A stretch of 53,886 nucleotides of DNA from Amycolatopsis thailandensis. Lineage in GTDB: Bacteria; Actinomycetota; Actinomycetes; Mycobacteriales; Pseudonocardiaceae. Below are positions 7,922 through 16,173 of this stretch, in pieces. The DNA lies in NCBI RefSeq assembly GCF_002234405.1, contig NZ_NMQT01000056.1:1-53886 (forward strand). Direction: 5' to 3'. The notes beneath the pieces are model-generated. The model did no database searches, was not told the origin of the DNA, and saw only the letters and a list, made by a program, of their open reading frames with translations. Position 1 is the stretch's first letter, and each line of letters starts with the position of its first letter. Both the position numbers and the translations under genes were made by a program.

Positions 7922-8345
7922 GCTCGTGAGTGGTAAGGACGGTTCTATTGAGAGGCAAGGTGAATATGGCGTGATCGAGTCTCCTGCCGAGCTGACCTTC
8001 GCGACACGGACTGAACTGGCCCGCGGGAGCCGGTCGTGACCTCAACGGTCCACACAGGACACTCGTTCCAGGTTAAACGCCCGTTTTGGTCACTTCGCGC
8101 GGTCTTGTGAAGGGGTCGTGAGTGATAAAGAGGGTTCTAACCCTCATTATCACTCACGACCCCCCGCGGAAAACCTCATATGGCCGTAAATCGGACACTC
8201 GATCGTCCCATGTTGACACTCGGGGCGCGCCTGGTCGCCGTCCAGTCCGGAACCATGTCCCCGGGCGGCGAAGAGGACCTGCGCGGCAGGATCGACCATG
8301 CCATATTTGCTTATCGCCCAATAGTCGTCCTCGCCACTCACGACA
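7922..8345. repeat. Large imperfect inverted repeat (foldback/MITE-like), arms about 85 bp
   Basis: The segment 7922-8007 is repeated in inverted form at about 8262-8345. Aligned blocks include CGTGAGTGG(T/C)(A/G)AGGACG, CTATTGRG, AATATGGCRTG and TCCTGCCG, with small gaps. The outer ends carry the CGTGAGTGG motif that also marks the element at 37273-37466. No transposase gene is inside. It lies between the 3' ends of two convergent genes, drrB-like and tetR-like. The stretch 7922-8452 holds no convincing gene. Confidence 0.75.
8112..8163. repeat. Long palindrome GTCGTGAGTGATAA...TTATCACTCACGAC
   Basis: A nearly perfect palindrome occupies the middle of the larger inverted repeat. GGGGTCGTGAGTGATAA pairs with TTATCACTCACGACCCC, and AGAGGGTT with AACCCTC closer to the centre. 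Its CGTGAGTGR end matches the outer ends of the surrounding element. Confidence 0.85.
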
Positions 8346-8357
8346 GTGCTTTCGCGC

Positions 8358-8422
8358 GACTGGGTGGACGACACCCGTGCTCAGACGGACGACACACGTG
8401 ACTGGACGGACGACACGCGACG
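8358..8422 (+). repeat. Three tandem copies of a ~22-bp unit around GGACGACAC
   Basis: Units begin near 8358, 8380 and 8400. Each contains GACGACACVCG, and two contain GACTGG at the start. The array lies 30 bp beyond the stop of the TetR gene. No function is evident; it may be a slippage-derived repeat. Confidence 0.6.
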
Positions 8423-8452
8423 GGCTCGGCTGCACCTGAGACGCGATCGGCT

Positions 8453-9220
8453 CTAATCGCCGCTCGCCCAAGCGTCGATGCCGTCCAGGAACCGGTCCAC
8501 CCCGAAGGCGAGTTCCGCGGGCAGCGCCCCGTCGTCGGCGGCGTCGTGTCCTGAAGGGACAGTGGCTTCCGCCGCGTGGACGGCCGCCAGCGCGGGGTAA
8601 CCGACGGGGTCGATGAGGTCGTTCAGCGCCAGCGACAGTTCCGTTTCGGTGTGCGGGAGCCCGCCTTTGGTCTTGTGCGCGCTGTTCATGTCCAGGCTGA
8701 TCTGCGCGGTGCCGCGGACGACGGCGGTCAGGTGCAGGGCGGCGGCCCTCGCCTCGGCGGGGGCGAGCCCGGCTTTGAGCAGGGGCCGGAGCAGGCGGTC
8801 CAGCCAGGCGAGGTGGTTGGGGCCGATCGGGGAGTGGTCGAGCGGGACACGCAGCAGCCAGGGATGCGTCCGGAAGCCTGCCCAGAGCGCCCCGACCCAC
8901 CGATGGACGGCGTCACGGAAGTCCGTCGCGTCGTCGAGTTCGGGTGGCTTCGCGGCCGCGACGTCGGCCATCACCTCCAGGAGCAGGTCCTTGCTCGCGA
9001 TGTGGTTGTAGATCGACATCGTCGAGTAGCCGAGTTCGCTGGCGACCCGCTGCATGGAGAGCGCGTCCAGGCCGTCGGTGTCCGCGACTTGGATCGCGGC
9101 CTGGGCGATGTGTTCCACGGAGAGCCGGGCCCGCGGCCCGCGCCTGCCGGGGGTGCGTCCCGCCCACAACAGCGCGAGGCTGCGCTGGAGATCCGGGCCC
9201 TTGCCGTCACGTGTCGCCAT
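8453..9220 (-). CDS. TetR family transcription regulator
   Basis: This 255-residue regulator has an N-terminal TetR helix-turn-helix at about 34-80 (LSVEHIAQAAIQVAD...RVASELGYSTMSIYNHIASKDLL). A helical ligand-binding domain follows, resembling the TetR_C_1 group (HPWLLRVP near 125). It is divergent from the DUF2306 gene at 9305, and a 32-bp inverted repeat sits between the two starts. It probably represses itself and the membrane protein until a hydrophobic ligand binds; that is inference from layout. Confidence 0.9.
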   Translation of the reverse strand: MATRDGKGPDLQRSLALLWAGRTPGRRGPRARLSVEHIAQAAIQVADTDGLDALSMQRVASELGYSTMSIYNHIASKDLLLEVMADVAAAKPPELDDATDFRDAVHRWVGALWAGFRTHPWLLRVPLDHSPIGPNHLAWLDRLLRPLLKAGLAPAEARAAALHLTAVVRGTAQISLDMNSAHKTKGGLPHTETELSLALNDLIDPVGYPALAAVHAAEATVPSGHDAADDGALPAELAFGVDRFLDGIDAWASGD

Positions 9221-9238
9221 CCGTCCATCCTAAAACTC

Positions 9239-9270
9239 TGTATGCCATACATTCATGTGTATGGTGTACA
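9239..9270. promoter_or_regulatory. Operator of the TetR regulator
   Basis: TGTATGCCATAC (9239-9250) and GTATGGTGTACA (9259-9270) form an inverted repeat with two mismatches. It lies 19 bp upstream of the TetR start and 35 bp upstream of the divergent ATG at 9305. The local base composition is clearly more AT-rich than the surroundings, as expected of promoters. Confidence 0.75.
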
Positions 9271-9304
9271 TAGTTTCTGATCGTCTTCTCCCGAACGGAT
9301 CACC

Positions 9305-10042
9305 ATGACCTCGTCGAACGCGCCCCGCTGGTGGCGGCGCCCCTGGATCGTGCCGTTGATGCTGGTGGCGGGCGCTTTCCTGGCCTTCGCCGTCCCGCCG
9401 TACCTGACCTTCGACCCGGCCGAATCGCGCCTCGAACCGCCGCCGGGCAACGACTTCTACTACCCGCTGCTCGTCGCGCACGTCCTCTTCGGCACGGTCG
9501 CCATGGTCACCGCCTGTTTCCAGGTCTGGCCCGCGTTCCGGGCCAAGTACCGGCGCGGGCACCGGATCACCGGGCGGATCTACGTCTTCGCCGGAGCCCT
9601 TCCCGCCGGGCTGGTGGGGCTGTACATCGGCTGGCACACGGCCGCGGGGCCCTCGGTGCGGGTGGCCAACCTGGTGGGCTCGGTGCTGTGGATCGCGGTC
9701 ACGGTCATCGGGCTGCGGATGGCGCGTCAGCGCCGGTTCGCCGACCATCGGCGATGGATGTCCCGCAGCTTCGCGCTTTCGATGTCGATCGTGCTGAGCC
9801 GGGTGATCAACATCGTGGCCACGATCGTGCTGACCCCGCAGATCGACACCACCTTCGGCGGCAGCGAGGCGCTCATGAAGTACAGCGCCGTGAGCATCGG
9901 CGCCTGGGGCGGCCCGTTGCTTCTGCTGGTGCTCGCGGACTTCGTGCTGGAGCGCCGGAAGGCCCCGAAGAAGCCCTCCGGCGAACCCGTCACGAGCCCT
10001 GCGCCCCGCAGGCAAGGTCGCCCGGCGGCCGCGAGCCGGTGA
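9305..10042 (+). CDS. DUF2306 family integral membrane protein
   Basis: This 245-residue protein has several hydrophobic segments: about 15-35, 52-75, 95-110, 123-140, 155-175 and 200-215. Conserved polar patches match DUF2306, such as HVLFGTVAMVTACFQVWP, HRITGRIYV and RFADHRRWMSRSFALS. Its biochemical role is not established. The likely regulator is the divergent TetR gene. The last 53 bases overlap the 3' end of the convergent peptidase gene; this tail encodes a basic, proline- and alanine-rich extension outside the domain. Confidence 0.88.
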   Translation: MTSSNAPRWWRRPWIVPLMLVAGAFLAFAVPPYLTFDPAESRLEPPPGNDFYYPLLVAHVLFGTVAMVTACFQVWPAFRAKYRRGHRITGRIYVFAGALPAGLVGLYIGWHTAAGPSVRVANLVGSVLWIAVTVIGLRMARQRRFADHRRWMSRSFALSMSIVLSRVINIVATIVLTPQIDTTFGGSEALMKYSAVSIGAWGGPLLLLVLADFVLERRKAPKKPSGEPVTSPAPRRQGRPAAASR

Positions 10043-11450
10043 CCAGGAACCTCGTCGCGAGGTCGTTGGCGCATTCGTTGTCCTTGAACAGGTACGCCAG
10101 ATGCCCGCCTTGATCGACCGTGACCATCCTGGCGCGGTCCCCGAAGGCCTCGCGCAGCTTCCGGGCGCCTGCCAGCGGCGTGGCCGGATCGCGGAGGTTC
10201 TGCACGATCAGCACGTTCGACGGGCCGTGGCCGGTGATCTTCACCGGCGGTTCGATCGGTTCGGACGGCCAGAACGCGCAAGGCGTGACGTTCGCGGCCG
10301 CCGCGCCGAACATCGGGTGCCGGAACCGGTCGATCGCCACGTTGCGCCGGTAGTTCCCGACGTTCTCGGGCCAGTCGGAGTCGTTGCAGATCACGTGCAG
10401 CTGACTCGCGATGTAGTTGTCGGACGGGTACGCGGCGCCGGCGGGCGATCCTCCGGGGGCGGGCGCCGGCACCGGTTTCCCGGTGTCGAGCGCGCGCCAG
10501 GTCTCGGCCAGCTTCGGCAGGTTCTTGTCGTAGTAGAGATCGGCGAACGTGACGTGCCGGAACGCCTTGCCGTCATAGCCGTCCGGGCTCGGTTTCCGGT
10601 CCAGCCGCGCGGCGAGCTCGAAGTACTTCGCGGTCACCTGTGCCGGTGTCCGGCCCAGGCCGTACTCGGGCTTCGAGGCGGCGAATTTCGCGAAGTCCGG
10701 GAAGCGGTCCTCGACACCCTGTCCGAACATCCGCGCGAAGTCGGCGTCCCAGCCGCCGGGGCCGGTCGCGCTGTCGATCAGGAACCGGTCGCTGCGCTCG
10801 GGGAACAACGAGGTGTACACCGAGCCGAGGTAGGTGCCGTAGGAGATGCCGAAGTAGTTCACCTTCCGCTCGCCCAGCGCCTCGCGGACCCGGTCCATGT
10901 CGCGCGCGGTGTTGGCGGTGGTCATGTACGGCAAGAGCGACGCGGTGGCCGACGAGCCGCATTTCGCGGCGACCCCGGCGACCCGCTGGGCCTCGGTCGT
11001 GACGTCGGCGGAGTTCCTGGCGTACAGCGGGATGTTGGTCGGATGGTCCAGGAGGCTCAGCCCGCAGGTCACCGGGGTGCTGTTGTGGACGCCTCGCGGG
11101 TCCATCCCGATCACGTCGTAGCTGTCGAGCACCTCTTGCGGGATCTTCAGCTTCCTGAGGGTGTCCGGATAGGCCAGCCCTTCGCCGCCGGGGCCGCCGG
11201 TGTTGGTCAGCAGCACGCCGCGGCGCTTCTCCGGTTTGGCGCTCGCCAGCCGCGAGATCGCGATCTCGATGGTCTTCCCGCCGGGGTCGCGGTAGTCCAG
11301 CGGGACGTCGAGGGTGCCGCACTCCAGTCCGAGACCGGCCGCCTCCTCCGGGCACGGACCCCATTTCGGCGGGGGCGCCGCCGACGCGACCGCCGGGGTC
11401 GCCGCGGTCACCAAGGCGGCCGCGAGAACGGGAAGAAGGGCTTTGCGCAT
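9990..11450 (-). CDS. Secreted alpha/beta-hydrolase, tripeptidyl aminopeptidase type
   Basis: This 486-residue protein begins with a signal peptide (MRKALLPVLAAALVTAATPAVASA) and continues as an alpha/beta-hydrolase of the Streptomyces TAP / proline-iminopeptidase-like group. The oxyanion-region motif NTGGPGGEG is near residue 77 and the nucleophile elbow is GISYG. The C-terminal TAP-like domain contains the late motif QGGHLAYL with the probable catalytic histidine. It should cleave short N-terminal peptides outside the cell. The start at 11450 follows GGAGGAAAGCTC. It lies 23 bp downstream of the ABC-2 permease gene on the same strand, so exporter and peptidase may be co-transcribed. Confidence 0.9.
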   Translation of the reverse strand: MRKALLPVLAAALVTAATPAVASAAPPPKWGPCPEEAAGLGLECGTLDVPLDYRDPGGKTIEIAISRLASAKPEKRRGVLLTNTGGPGGEGLAYPDTLRKLKIPQEVLDSYDVIGMDPRGVHNSTPVTCGLSLLDHPTNIPLYARNSADVTTEAQRVAGVAAKCGSSATASLLPYMTTANTARDMDRVREALGERKVNYFGISYGTYLGSVYTSLFPERSDRFLIDSATGPGGWDADFARMFGQGVEDRFPDFAKFAASKPEYGLGRTPAQVTAKYFELAARLDRKPSPDGYDGKAFRHVTFADLYYDKNLPKLAETWRALDTGKPVPAPAPGGSPAGAAYPSDNYIASQLHVICNDSDWPENVGNYRRNVAIDRFRHPMFGAAAANVTPCAFWPSEPIEPPVKITGHGPSNVLIVQNLRDPATPLAGARKLREAFGDRARMVTVDQGGHLAYLFKDNECANDLATRFLVTGSRPPGDLACGAQGS

Positions 11451-11473
11451 GAGCTTTCCTCCATTTCGGACGG

Positions 11474-12193
11474 TCATCGGCGCGGTTCCCAGCGGAAGAG
11501 CCGCGAAGCCAGCACGACGGCGACGACGACCCAGGCCAGCGTCGGCGCGAGCAGGAGCAGCGAATCGCCGATGGCGACGCCGCCGTTCCAGGCGTTGACG
11601 GCGAGTTCGGTGGCCGAGCCACCGGGCAGCAGCCGCTTGACCAGGGTCAGGTCGTCGGTGCCGGAGAGGCCGACCCACGAGGCCACGGCGATGACGCCGA
11701 GGCTGACCGGCAGGGTGGTGACCTGGGCGTGCTCGGGTGAGTTGGTCAGGCCCGCGGTGGCGAGGCCGAGGCCGATCATCATGGCGACGGTGGCGAGCAC
11801 CGCCACCACCAGCAAGGCGACGTTGGCGGGTGTTCCGGCGACCACCCCCAGCACGATCATGATCACGGTCACCTGGACGAGTGAGATGACGGTGACCGGC
11901 AGCACGAGCCCGATCAGGATGGACGAGTCGCCGGCCGCGGTGGAGCGCAGCCGCTTGAGGAACAGGTTCTGCCGCCGCGAGGCCAGCGTGGTCACGGCGC
12001 TGGTGTAGAGACCGAAGGCGCACACGGTGAACATCACGATCGCCGCGACGTAGCCGAGACTGCCGATCTTCTCGAAGAGTTCGTGCTGATAGACGAAGAA
12101 CGCGGAGATGGCGAGGGGCATCACGAAACTGGTGATCAGGACCGAGCGGTTCCGGAAGATCTGGATCAGCTCGCTACGGGCTATCGAAAGCAT
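11474..12193 (-). CDS. ABC-2 type transporter permease
   Basis: This 239-residue membrane protein has about six helices, the first near 17-35 (SVLITSFVMPLAISAFF). It resembles ABC-2 exporter permeases paired with NarL-type two-component systems. It follows the ATPase gene at 12218-13102 with 24 bp between them and precedes the peptidase gene. The substrate is unknown; peptide or antibiotic export is typical of this arrangement. Confidence 0.9.
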   Translation of the reverse strand: MLSIARSELIQIFRNRSVLITSFVMPLAISAFFVYQHELFEKIGSLGYVAAIVMFTVCAFGLYTSAVTTLASRRQNLFLKRLRSTAAGDSSILIGLVLPVTVISLVQVTVIMIVLGVVAGTPANVALLVVAVLATVAMMIGLGLATAGLTNSPEHAQVTTLPVSLGVIAVASWVGLSGTDDLTLVKRLLPGGSATELAVNAWNGGVAIGDSLLLLAPTLAWVVVAVVLASRLFRWEPRR

Positions 12194-12217
12194 GTCGGAA
12201 GTCCTTTGTGGAGTGGT

Positions 12218-13102
12218 CTAGTCGTTGTCGATGGCGCGGAACACGTCGTCGAGCCGGGTCGGGCCCGCTTCGAGGTCCAGCAGTTCGATCGCGTTGTCCC
12301 GCGCCCACCGCAGCAGGGTGTGCAGGTCCTTCTGCAAGCCGAAGGTCTCGATGACGAACTTGCCGTCGTGTGCACGCCTGCCCTGCAACGGCAGTGCCGG
12401 AGCCGACGCCGGAAGGGTGAACCGGATCACGGCGGGCAGCGTCCGCGTCAGTTCGGAGACCGTGCCCTCCTGGTGGAAGGTCCCCCGGTGCATCAGGCCG
12501 ATGCGGTCGGCGCGCTGCTGCGCCTCCTCCAGGTAGTGCGTGGTGAGCACGATGGTCGAACCGTCCTCGCGCATTTTGTCGACGGCGTCCCACAGCGCGT
12601 CCCGCGATTGGATGTCCAGACCGGTCGTCGGCTCGTCGAGGAAAACCAGTTCCGGCGAGCCGTACACCGCGGTCGCGAAGTCGAGCCGCCGTTTCTCGCC
12701 ACCGGAAAGCTGTGACACCTTCGTGGTGGCCTTGCGGGTGAGGTCCACGACGCCGAGCACTCGTTCGAGCCGGTCCGTACGCCGCGTCAGCGCCCCGATC
12801 AAGTGGATCGATTCCTTCACCGTCAGATCCGGTGAGAAACCGCTCTCCTGCAACATGATGCCCATCCTCGGCCGGACGGCGGCGCGGTCCCGCGGGCTCT
12901 TGCCGAGCACCCGCACCGTGCCCGACGTCGGGTTTCGGTGTCCTTCAAGGGTTTCCAGGGTCGAGGTCTTCCCGGCCCCGTTCGTGCCGAGCAGGGCGTA
13001 GAATTCGCCCCGTCCCACCTGGAAGGACAGATCCTTCACGGCGTGGAAGTCGCCGTACTTCAGGTTCAGCCGGTCAACGTCGATCACTGGTGTCGAAGTC
13101 AT
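12218..13102 (-). CDS. ABC transporter ATPase subunit
   Basis: This 294-residue ATPase has Walker A GTNGAGKTST near residue 39, the signature LSGGEKRRLDFA near 132, Walker B LVFLDEPTTGLD near 155 and the switch histidine in TTHYLEEAQQ. The C-terminal 80 residues are a DrrA-like extension. It is divergent from the sensor kinase at 13213; the palindrome at 13144-13170 lies between them. It forms an operon with the permease and probably the peptidase downstream. Confidence 0.92.
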   Translation of the reverse strand: MTSTPVIDVDRLNLKYGDFHAVKDLSFQVGRGEFYALLGTNGAGKTSTLETLEGHRNPTSGTVRVLGKSPRDRAAVRPRMGIMLQESGFSPDLTVKESIHLIGALTRRTDRLERVLGVVDLTRKATTKVSQLSGGEKRRLDFATAVYGSPELVFLDEPTTGLDIQSRDALWDAVDKMREDGSTIVLTTHYLEEAQQRADRIGLMHRGTFHQEGTVSELTRTLPAVIRFTLPASAPALPLQGRRAHDGKFVIETFGLQKDLHTLLRWARDNAIELLDLEAGPTRLDDVFRAIDND

Positions 13103-13143
13103 ACCTTGATCTCAGCCGCTCGGACGCGGTCCGGCCAGTGCGG

Positions 13144-13170
13144 CCACGTCATGATGAATCCATGACGTGG
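13144..13170. promoter_or_regulatory. Operator between ABC operon and two-component system
   Basis: CCACGTCATG (13144-13153) and CATGACGTGG (13161-13170) are exact inverted 10-bp arms with a seven-base spacer. The site lies in the 110-base divergent gap, 42 bp from each predicted start. Dimeric NarL/LuxR response regulators bind such sites, so the regulator at 14337 is the natural candidate. Confidence 0.8.
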
Positions 13171-13212
13171 TGTCACTGTTGCCCGCCGTGGCGGAAGGCC
13201 GATACTGGTCCC

Positions 13213-14340
13213 ATGTCTGATGTGGACACCGAGCCCGCCAGGGGAAAGCTGCGCAGGCTCAACCTCACCATGTTCCTCCCGCTCTTCGCCGTGGCCGGGG
13301 TGATCGTGGTGGTGACGGACGCGCGGGCCTGGTGGCACGCTGTCGTCCTGAGCGCGAGCGTGCTGGCGGCCGGGGTCGCCTTCGTGCGCTGGGCGTCGGG
13401 TGAGGTCCTGCGGGTCGCGATCCCGTGCCTGGCCGTCACGGCGGCCGTGTGGCCGTTTTCCGTGCTGCTGATCGGCGGCGGCTCGGCGTTCTTCGGAATC
13501 CTCCTCGTGGGTTCCTTCGTCATTCCCCAGCTGCCCCGGCACCGGGTCGCGGCCGCTTTCGCGCTCCCCACCTACATCGCGGGGGTGGGCGCGCTGAGGC
13601 TGCTCGTCGCCCACGACGACGTCTCCGGCGAGCTGATCCGGTTCGTCTTCGTCCCCGCCGGGATCACCGCCATCGTGGTCGGCCTCATGTTCCCCAACAA
13701 GCGGTTCTACGACGTCGTCGAGGAACTCGAGGAGTCGCGCGAACGGGAAGCGGAATTGGCCGTGATCCGCGAACGCGTCCGGTTCGCCAGCGATCTGCAC
13801 GACATCCAGGGCCACACGCTGCACGTGGTGAAGCTGAAGACCGCGCTCGCGCGGAAACTGGTGGACATCGACGCCGAGCGGGCCAAGCAGGAGCTGGGGG
13901 AGATCCACGCGCTGGTCAGCGACACGATCACCCAGACGAAGGAACTCGCCTATTCTCAGCGAGAGCTCAACCTCTCCGCCGAACTGGAGAACGCGAGGAA
14001 CCTTTTCGAGGCCGCGGGGATCCGTGTGCGCGTCAACCGGGAGGCGGACGTCGACCCGGACGCGGGCAGGCTGCTCGGCCAGGTCCTGCGCGAGACCACG
14101 ACCAACATCCTGCGCCACGCGCAGGCGACCCGGGTGCGGATCACCCTGTCGGAATGGAGCATCGGCATCGTCAACGACGGCGCCCAGCGCGCACCGCTGC
14201 CGGAACTCCGCGGGCTGGCCGCGCTCGAACAACGCGTCGTCGCCGAAGGCGGCGAACTGACGGTGAAGCAGGAGGACGGTCAGTTCGTGACGGCCGCGTC
14301 CTTTCCCGGCAAGCGTTCCGAAGTACTGGAGAAGCGATGA
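13213..14340 (+). CDS. Sensor histidine kinase, NarL/DesK type
   Basis: This 375-residue membrane kinase has five or six hydrophobic helices in residues 18-160. A short coiled coil follows (VVEELEESREREAELAVIRER). The HisKA_3 phospho-acceptor helix RVRFASDLHDIQGHTLHVV puts the histidine at about 196. A C-terminal HATPase domain has the N-box ETTTNILRHAQ near 295. No extracellular sensor domain is evident, so it probably senses a membrane signal. I chose ATG 13213; an in-frame ATG at 13162 lies inside the operator. The stop overlaps the regulator start (ATGA). Confidence 0.9.
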   Translation: MSDVDTEPARGKLRRLNLTMFLPLFAVAGVIVVVTDARAWWHAVVLSASVLAAGVAFVRWASGEVLRVAIPCLAVTAAVWPFSVLLIGGGSAFFGILLVGSFVIPQLPRHRVAAAFALPTYIAGVGALRLLVAHDDVSGELIRFVFVPAGITAIVVGLMFPNKRFYDVVEELEESREREAELAVIRERVRFASDLHDIQGHTLHVVKLKTALARKLVDIDAERAKQELGEIHALVSDTITQTKELAYSQRELNLSAELENARNLFEAAGIRVRVNREADVDPDAGRLLGQVLRETTTNILRHAQATRVRITLSEWSIGIVNDGAQRAPLPELRGLAALEQRVVAEGGELTVKQEDGQFVTAASFPGKRSEVLEKR

Positions 14341-14939
14341 CCACGGTGGTGCTCGCCGACGACGAAGCCCTGCTCCGCAAGGCGATGGCCGCGCTGCTCC
14401 CGCTCGAGGGCGAGATCACCGTCCTGGCGGAAGCGGAGAACGGCGAGGAGGCCGTCGAGGCCACTCTGCGGCACGAGCCCGACGTCCTCGTCATCGACCT
14501 GGAGATGCCCGGTGTGGACGGGCTCGGCGCGGTCGCGGAAATCCGCCGCACCCGGCCGAACCAGGTCATCCTCATGCTGACCCGGCACGCGAAACCCGGG
14601 GTGCTGCGCAAGGCCCTCAAACTCGGTGTCCAGGGTTTCGTCAGCAAGGCGGCCGAACCCTCGCACATCACGTCCGTCATCGCCGCCCTGCACCAGGGCA
14701 AACGCTGGATCGACCCGGACGTCTCCGCACTCGCCGTCGTCGACGACTGTCCCCTCACCGAGCGGGAGCTGGAGGTGCTGCGGGTGACCGGTGAGGGCTA
14801 CTCCGTCGCCGAGATCGCCGGCCAGCTGCACCTCGCGCAGGGCACGGTGCGGAACTACCTCTCGAACGCGATGCAGAAGACGCAGACCCAGACCCGGCAC
14901 GAGGCGGCCCGGTACGCCCGCGAACACGACTGGCTCTAG
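14337..14939 (+). CDS. Response regulator, NarL/LuxR type
   Basis: This 200-residue response regulator has an intact receiver: acidic pair in VVLADDEALLRK, phospho-acceptor D54 in VIDLEMPG, and conserved K in FVSKAAE. The C-terminal LuxR helix-turn-helix reads LTERELEVLRVTGEGYSVAEIA...TVRNYLSNAM. It is translationally coupled to the kinase at 13213. Unlike the three orphan LuxR proteins in this window it keeps every phosphorylation residue. Its likely target is the palindrome at 13144. Its stop overlaps the convergent XRE-cupin gene by four bases. Confidence 0.93.
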   Translation: MTTVVLADDEALLRKAMAALLPLEGEITVLAEAENGEEAVEATLRHEPDVLVIDLEMPGVDGLGAVAEIRRTRPNQVILMLTRHAKPGVLRKALKLGVQGFVSKAAEPSHITSVIAALHQGKRWIDPDVSALAVVDDCPLTERELEVLRVTGEGYSVAEIAGQLHLAQGTVRNYLSNAMQKTQTQTRHEAARYAREHDWL

Positions 14940-15511
14940 CTCTGGCGCGCCCGGATGTGGGCGCGTTCGCCCTGCGGCCCGAAAAGGACCAGAGTCTCCA
15001 CGGCGTGCCCGTCGGCCGAGCCGAGCCAGTGCGGCAGCGCGGTGTCGAATTCGGCGGCCTCGCCGGGCGGCAGGACCATGTCCCGGTCGCCGACCACGAG
15101 CCTCAGCCGTCCATTGAGGACATACACCCACTCGTAGCCGCCATGGGTCTGCGGCGTGGGTTCCGCCGGTTCGTCACGGCTCGGGATCAGCATTTTGAAC
15201 GCCTGGACACCCCCGGCGCGCCGGGTGAGCGGCAGGAAGGTCATGCCGTGGCGGTGAATCGGCCGCAAATGGATCCGCGGGTCTCCGGTGCGGGGCGCGC
15301 CGACGAGATCGTCCAGGGGCACGCCGTGCACGCGGGCCAGCGGCAGCAGCAGTTCCAGGGTGGGCCGCCGCCCGCCGCTTTCCAGCCGTGACAAGGTGCT
15401 TTCCGAGATCCCGGTCGTCGTCGACACCTCGGCCAAGGTCAGGCCCCGGTGTTTGCGCAGCGCGCGCAACCGGGGGCCCACCGCGTCCAGCACCTCGTCC
15501 GTCTCGTCCAT
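14936..15511 (-). CDS. XRE-cupin transcription regulator
   Basis: This 191-residue regulator has an XRE helix-turn-helix at about 10-70 (LRALRKHRGLTLAEVSTTTGISESTLSRLESG) and a C-terminal cupin barrel (about 105-185) with the usual GGYEWVYVLNGRLRLVVGD pattern. Such proteins bind a small metabolite in the cupin and regulate one or a few neighbouring genes. It is divergent from the methyltransferase at 15580, with a perfect CTTGCC/GGCAAG inverted repeat between them. Confidence 0.9.
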   Translation of the reverse strand: MDETDEVLDAVGPRLRALRKHRGLTLAEVSTTTGISESTLSRLESGGRRPTLELLLPLARVHGVPLDDLVGAPRTGDPRIHLRPIHRHGMTFLPLTRRAGGVQAFKMLIPSRDEPAEPTPQTHGGYEWVYVLNGRLRLVVGDRDMVLPPGEAAEFDTALPHWLGSADGHAVETLVLFGPQGERAHIRARQS

Positions 15512-15520
15512 GCCGTCGAT

Positions 15521-15537
15521 CTTGCCAGGTCGGCAAG
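15521..15537. promoter_or_regulatory. Candidate operator of the XRE-cupin regulator
   Basis: CTTGCC (15521-15526) and GGCAAG (15532-15537) form an exact inverted repeat with a five-base spacer. It lies 10 bp upstream of the regulator start and 43 bp from the methyltransferase start. Confidence 0.65.
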
Positions 15538-15579
15538 TTTTCGTGCCAATTCGTGCCGCCCGAGGCGAAGGTGGTGCCC

Positions 15580-16173
15580 ATGAACGCGACCGAATTCTGG
15601 GACGGACTCCACGAACGGCGCTCCGCCGGACCGCCGAAGGTGAACACGAGACTGGCCGAGATCGCCGGCCCGCTGACCCCGGGCACCGCGCTCGACCTCG
15701 GCTGTGGTGGCGGGGGAGACGCGTTGTGGCTGGCCGCCCGGGGCTGGCGGGTGACCGCTGTCGACATCTCCGGCGCTGCCGTGCGCTCGCTGCAGGGACG
15801 CGGTGAGCCGATCAAGGCGCTCCGCGTCGACCTGGCCGAAGACTTCCCGGGCGGCACTTTCGATCTGGTGTCCGCGCTGTACTTCCACACACCGTTCGCG
15901 CTGGACCGGGTCCGCGTGCTGCGGACCGCCGCGAACGCGGTGAAGCCGGGCGGACGGCTGGTGATCGTCGATCACGGCTCCGCCGCGCCCTGGTCGTGGG
16001 ATCAGGACGCGCGGTACCCCACCCCGCTCGAAGTGGCCGCCGAGCTGGCGCTCGACCGGACGGAATGGTCGATCGACCGCGCGGACGCCGCCGAACGGCG
16101 GGCCACCGGTCCCTCGGGGCAGACCGCGACCGTCGTCGACCACATCCTGGTTCTCGGACGGACGGGGCGATGA
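15580..16173 (+). CDS. Class I SAM-dependent methyltransferase
   Basis: This 197-residue methyltransferase has a SAM-binding motif I ALDLGCGGGGDALWLA at about 37-52. Acidic residue motif II follows at the end of strand beta-2 (VTAVDIS), with FDLVSALYFH further on. The substrate is unknown. The ATG at 15580 was chosen because the longer frame runs into the regulator. The stop overlaps the start of the DinB gene by four bases. It is probably controlled by the XRE-cupin protein at 14936. Confidence 0.88.
   Translation: MNATEFWDGLHERRSAGPPKVNTRLAEIAGPLTPGTALDLGCGGGGDALWLAARGWRVTAVDISGAAVRSLQGRGEPIKALRVDLAEDFPGGTFDLVSALYFHTPFALDRVRVLRTAANAVKPGGRLVIVDHGSAAPWSWDQDARYPTPLEVAAELALDRTEWSIDRADAAERRATGPSGQTATVVDHILVLGRTGR

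Noticed and set aside
8180..8401. 73-codon plus-strand frame with a peptide (RIDHAIF...THD) resembling one from the 7922 arm
   Set aside because: The similarity comes from the inverted DNA repeat; there is no ribosome site and the frame continues into the tandem repeat.
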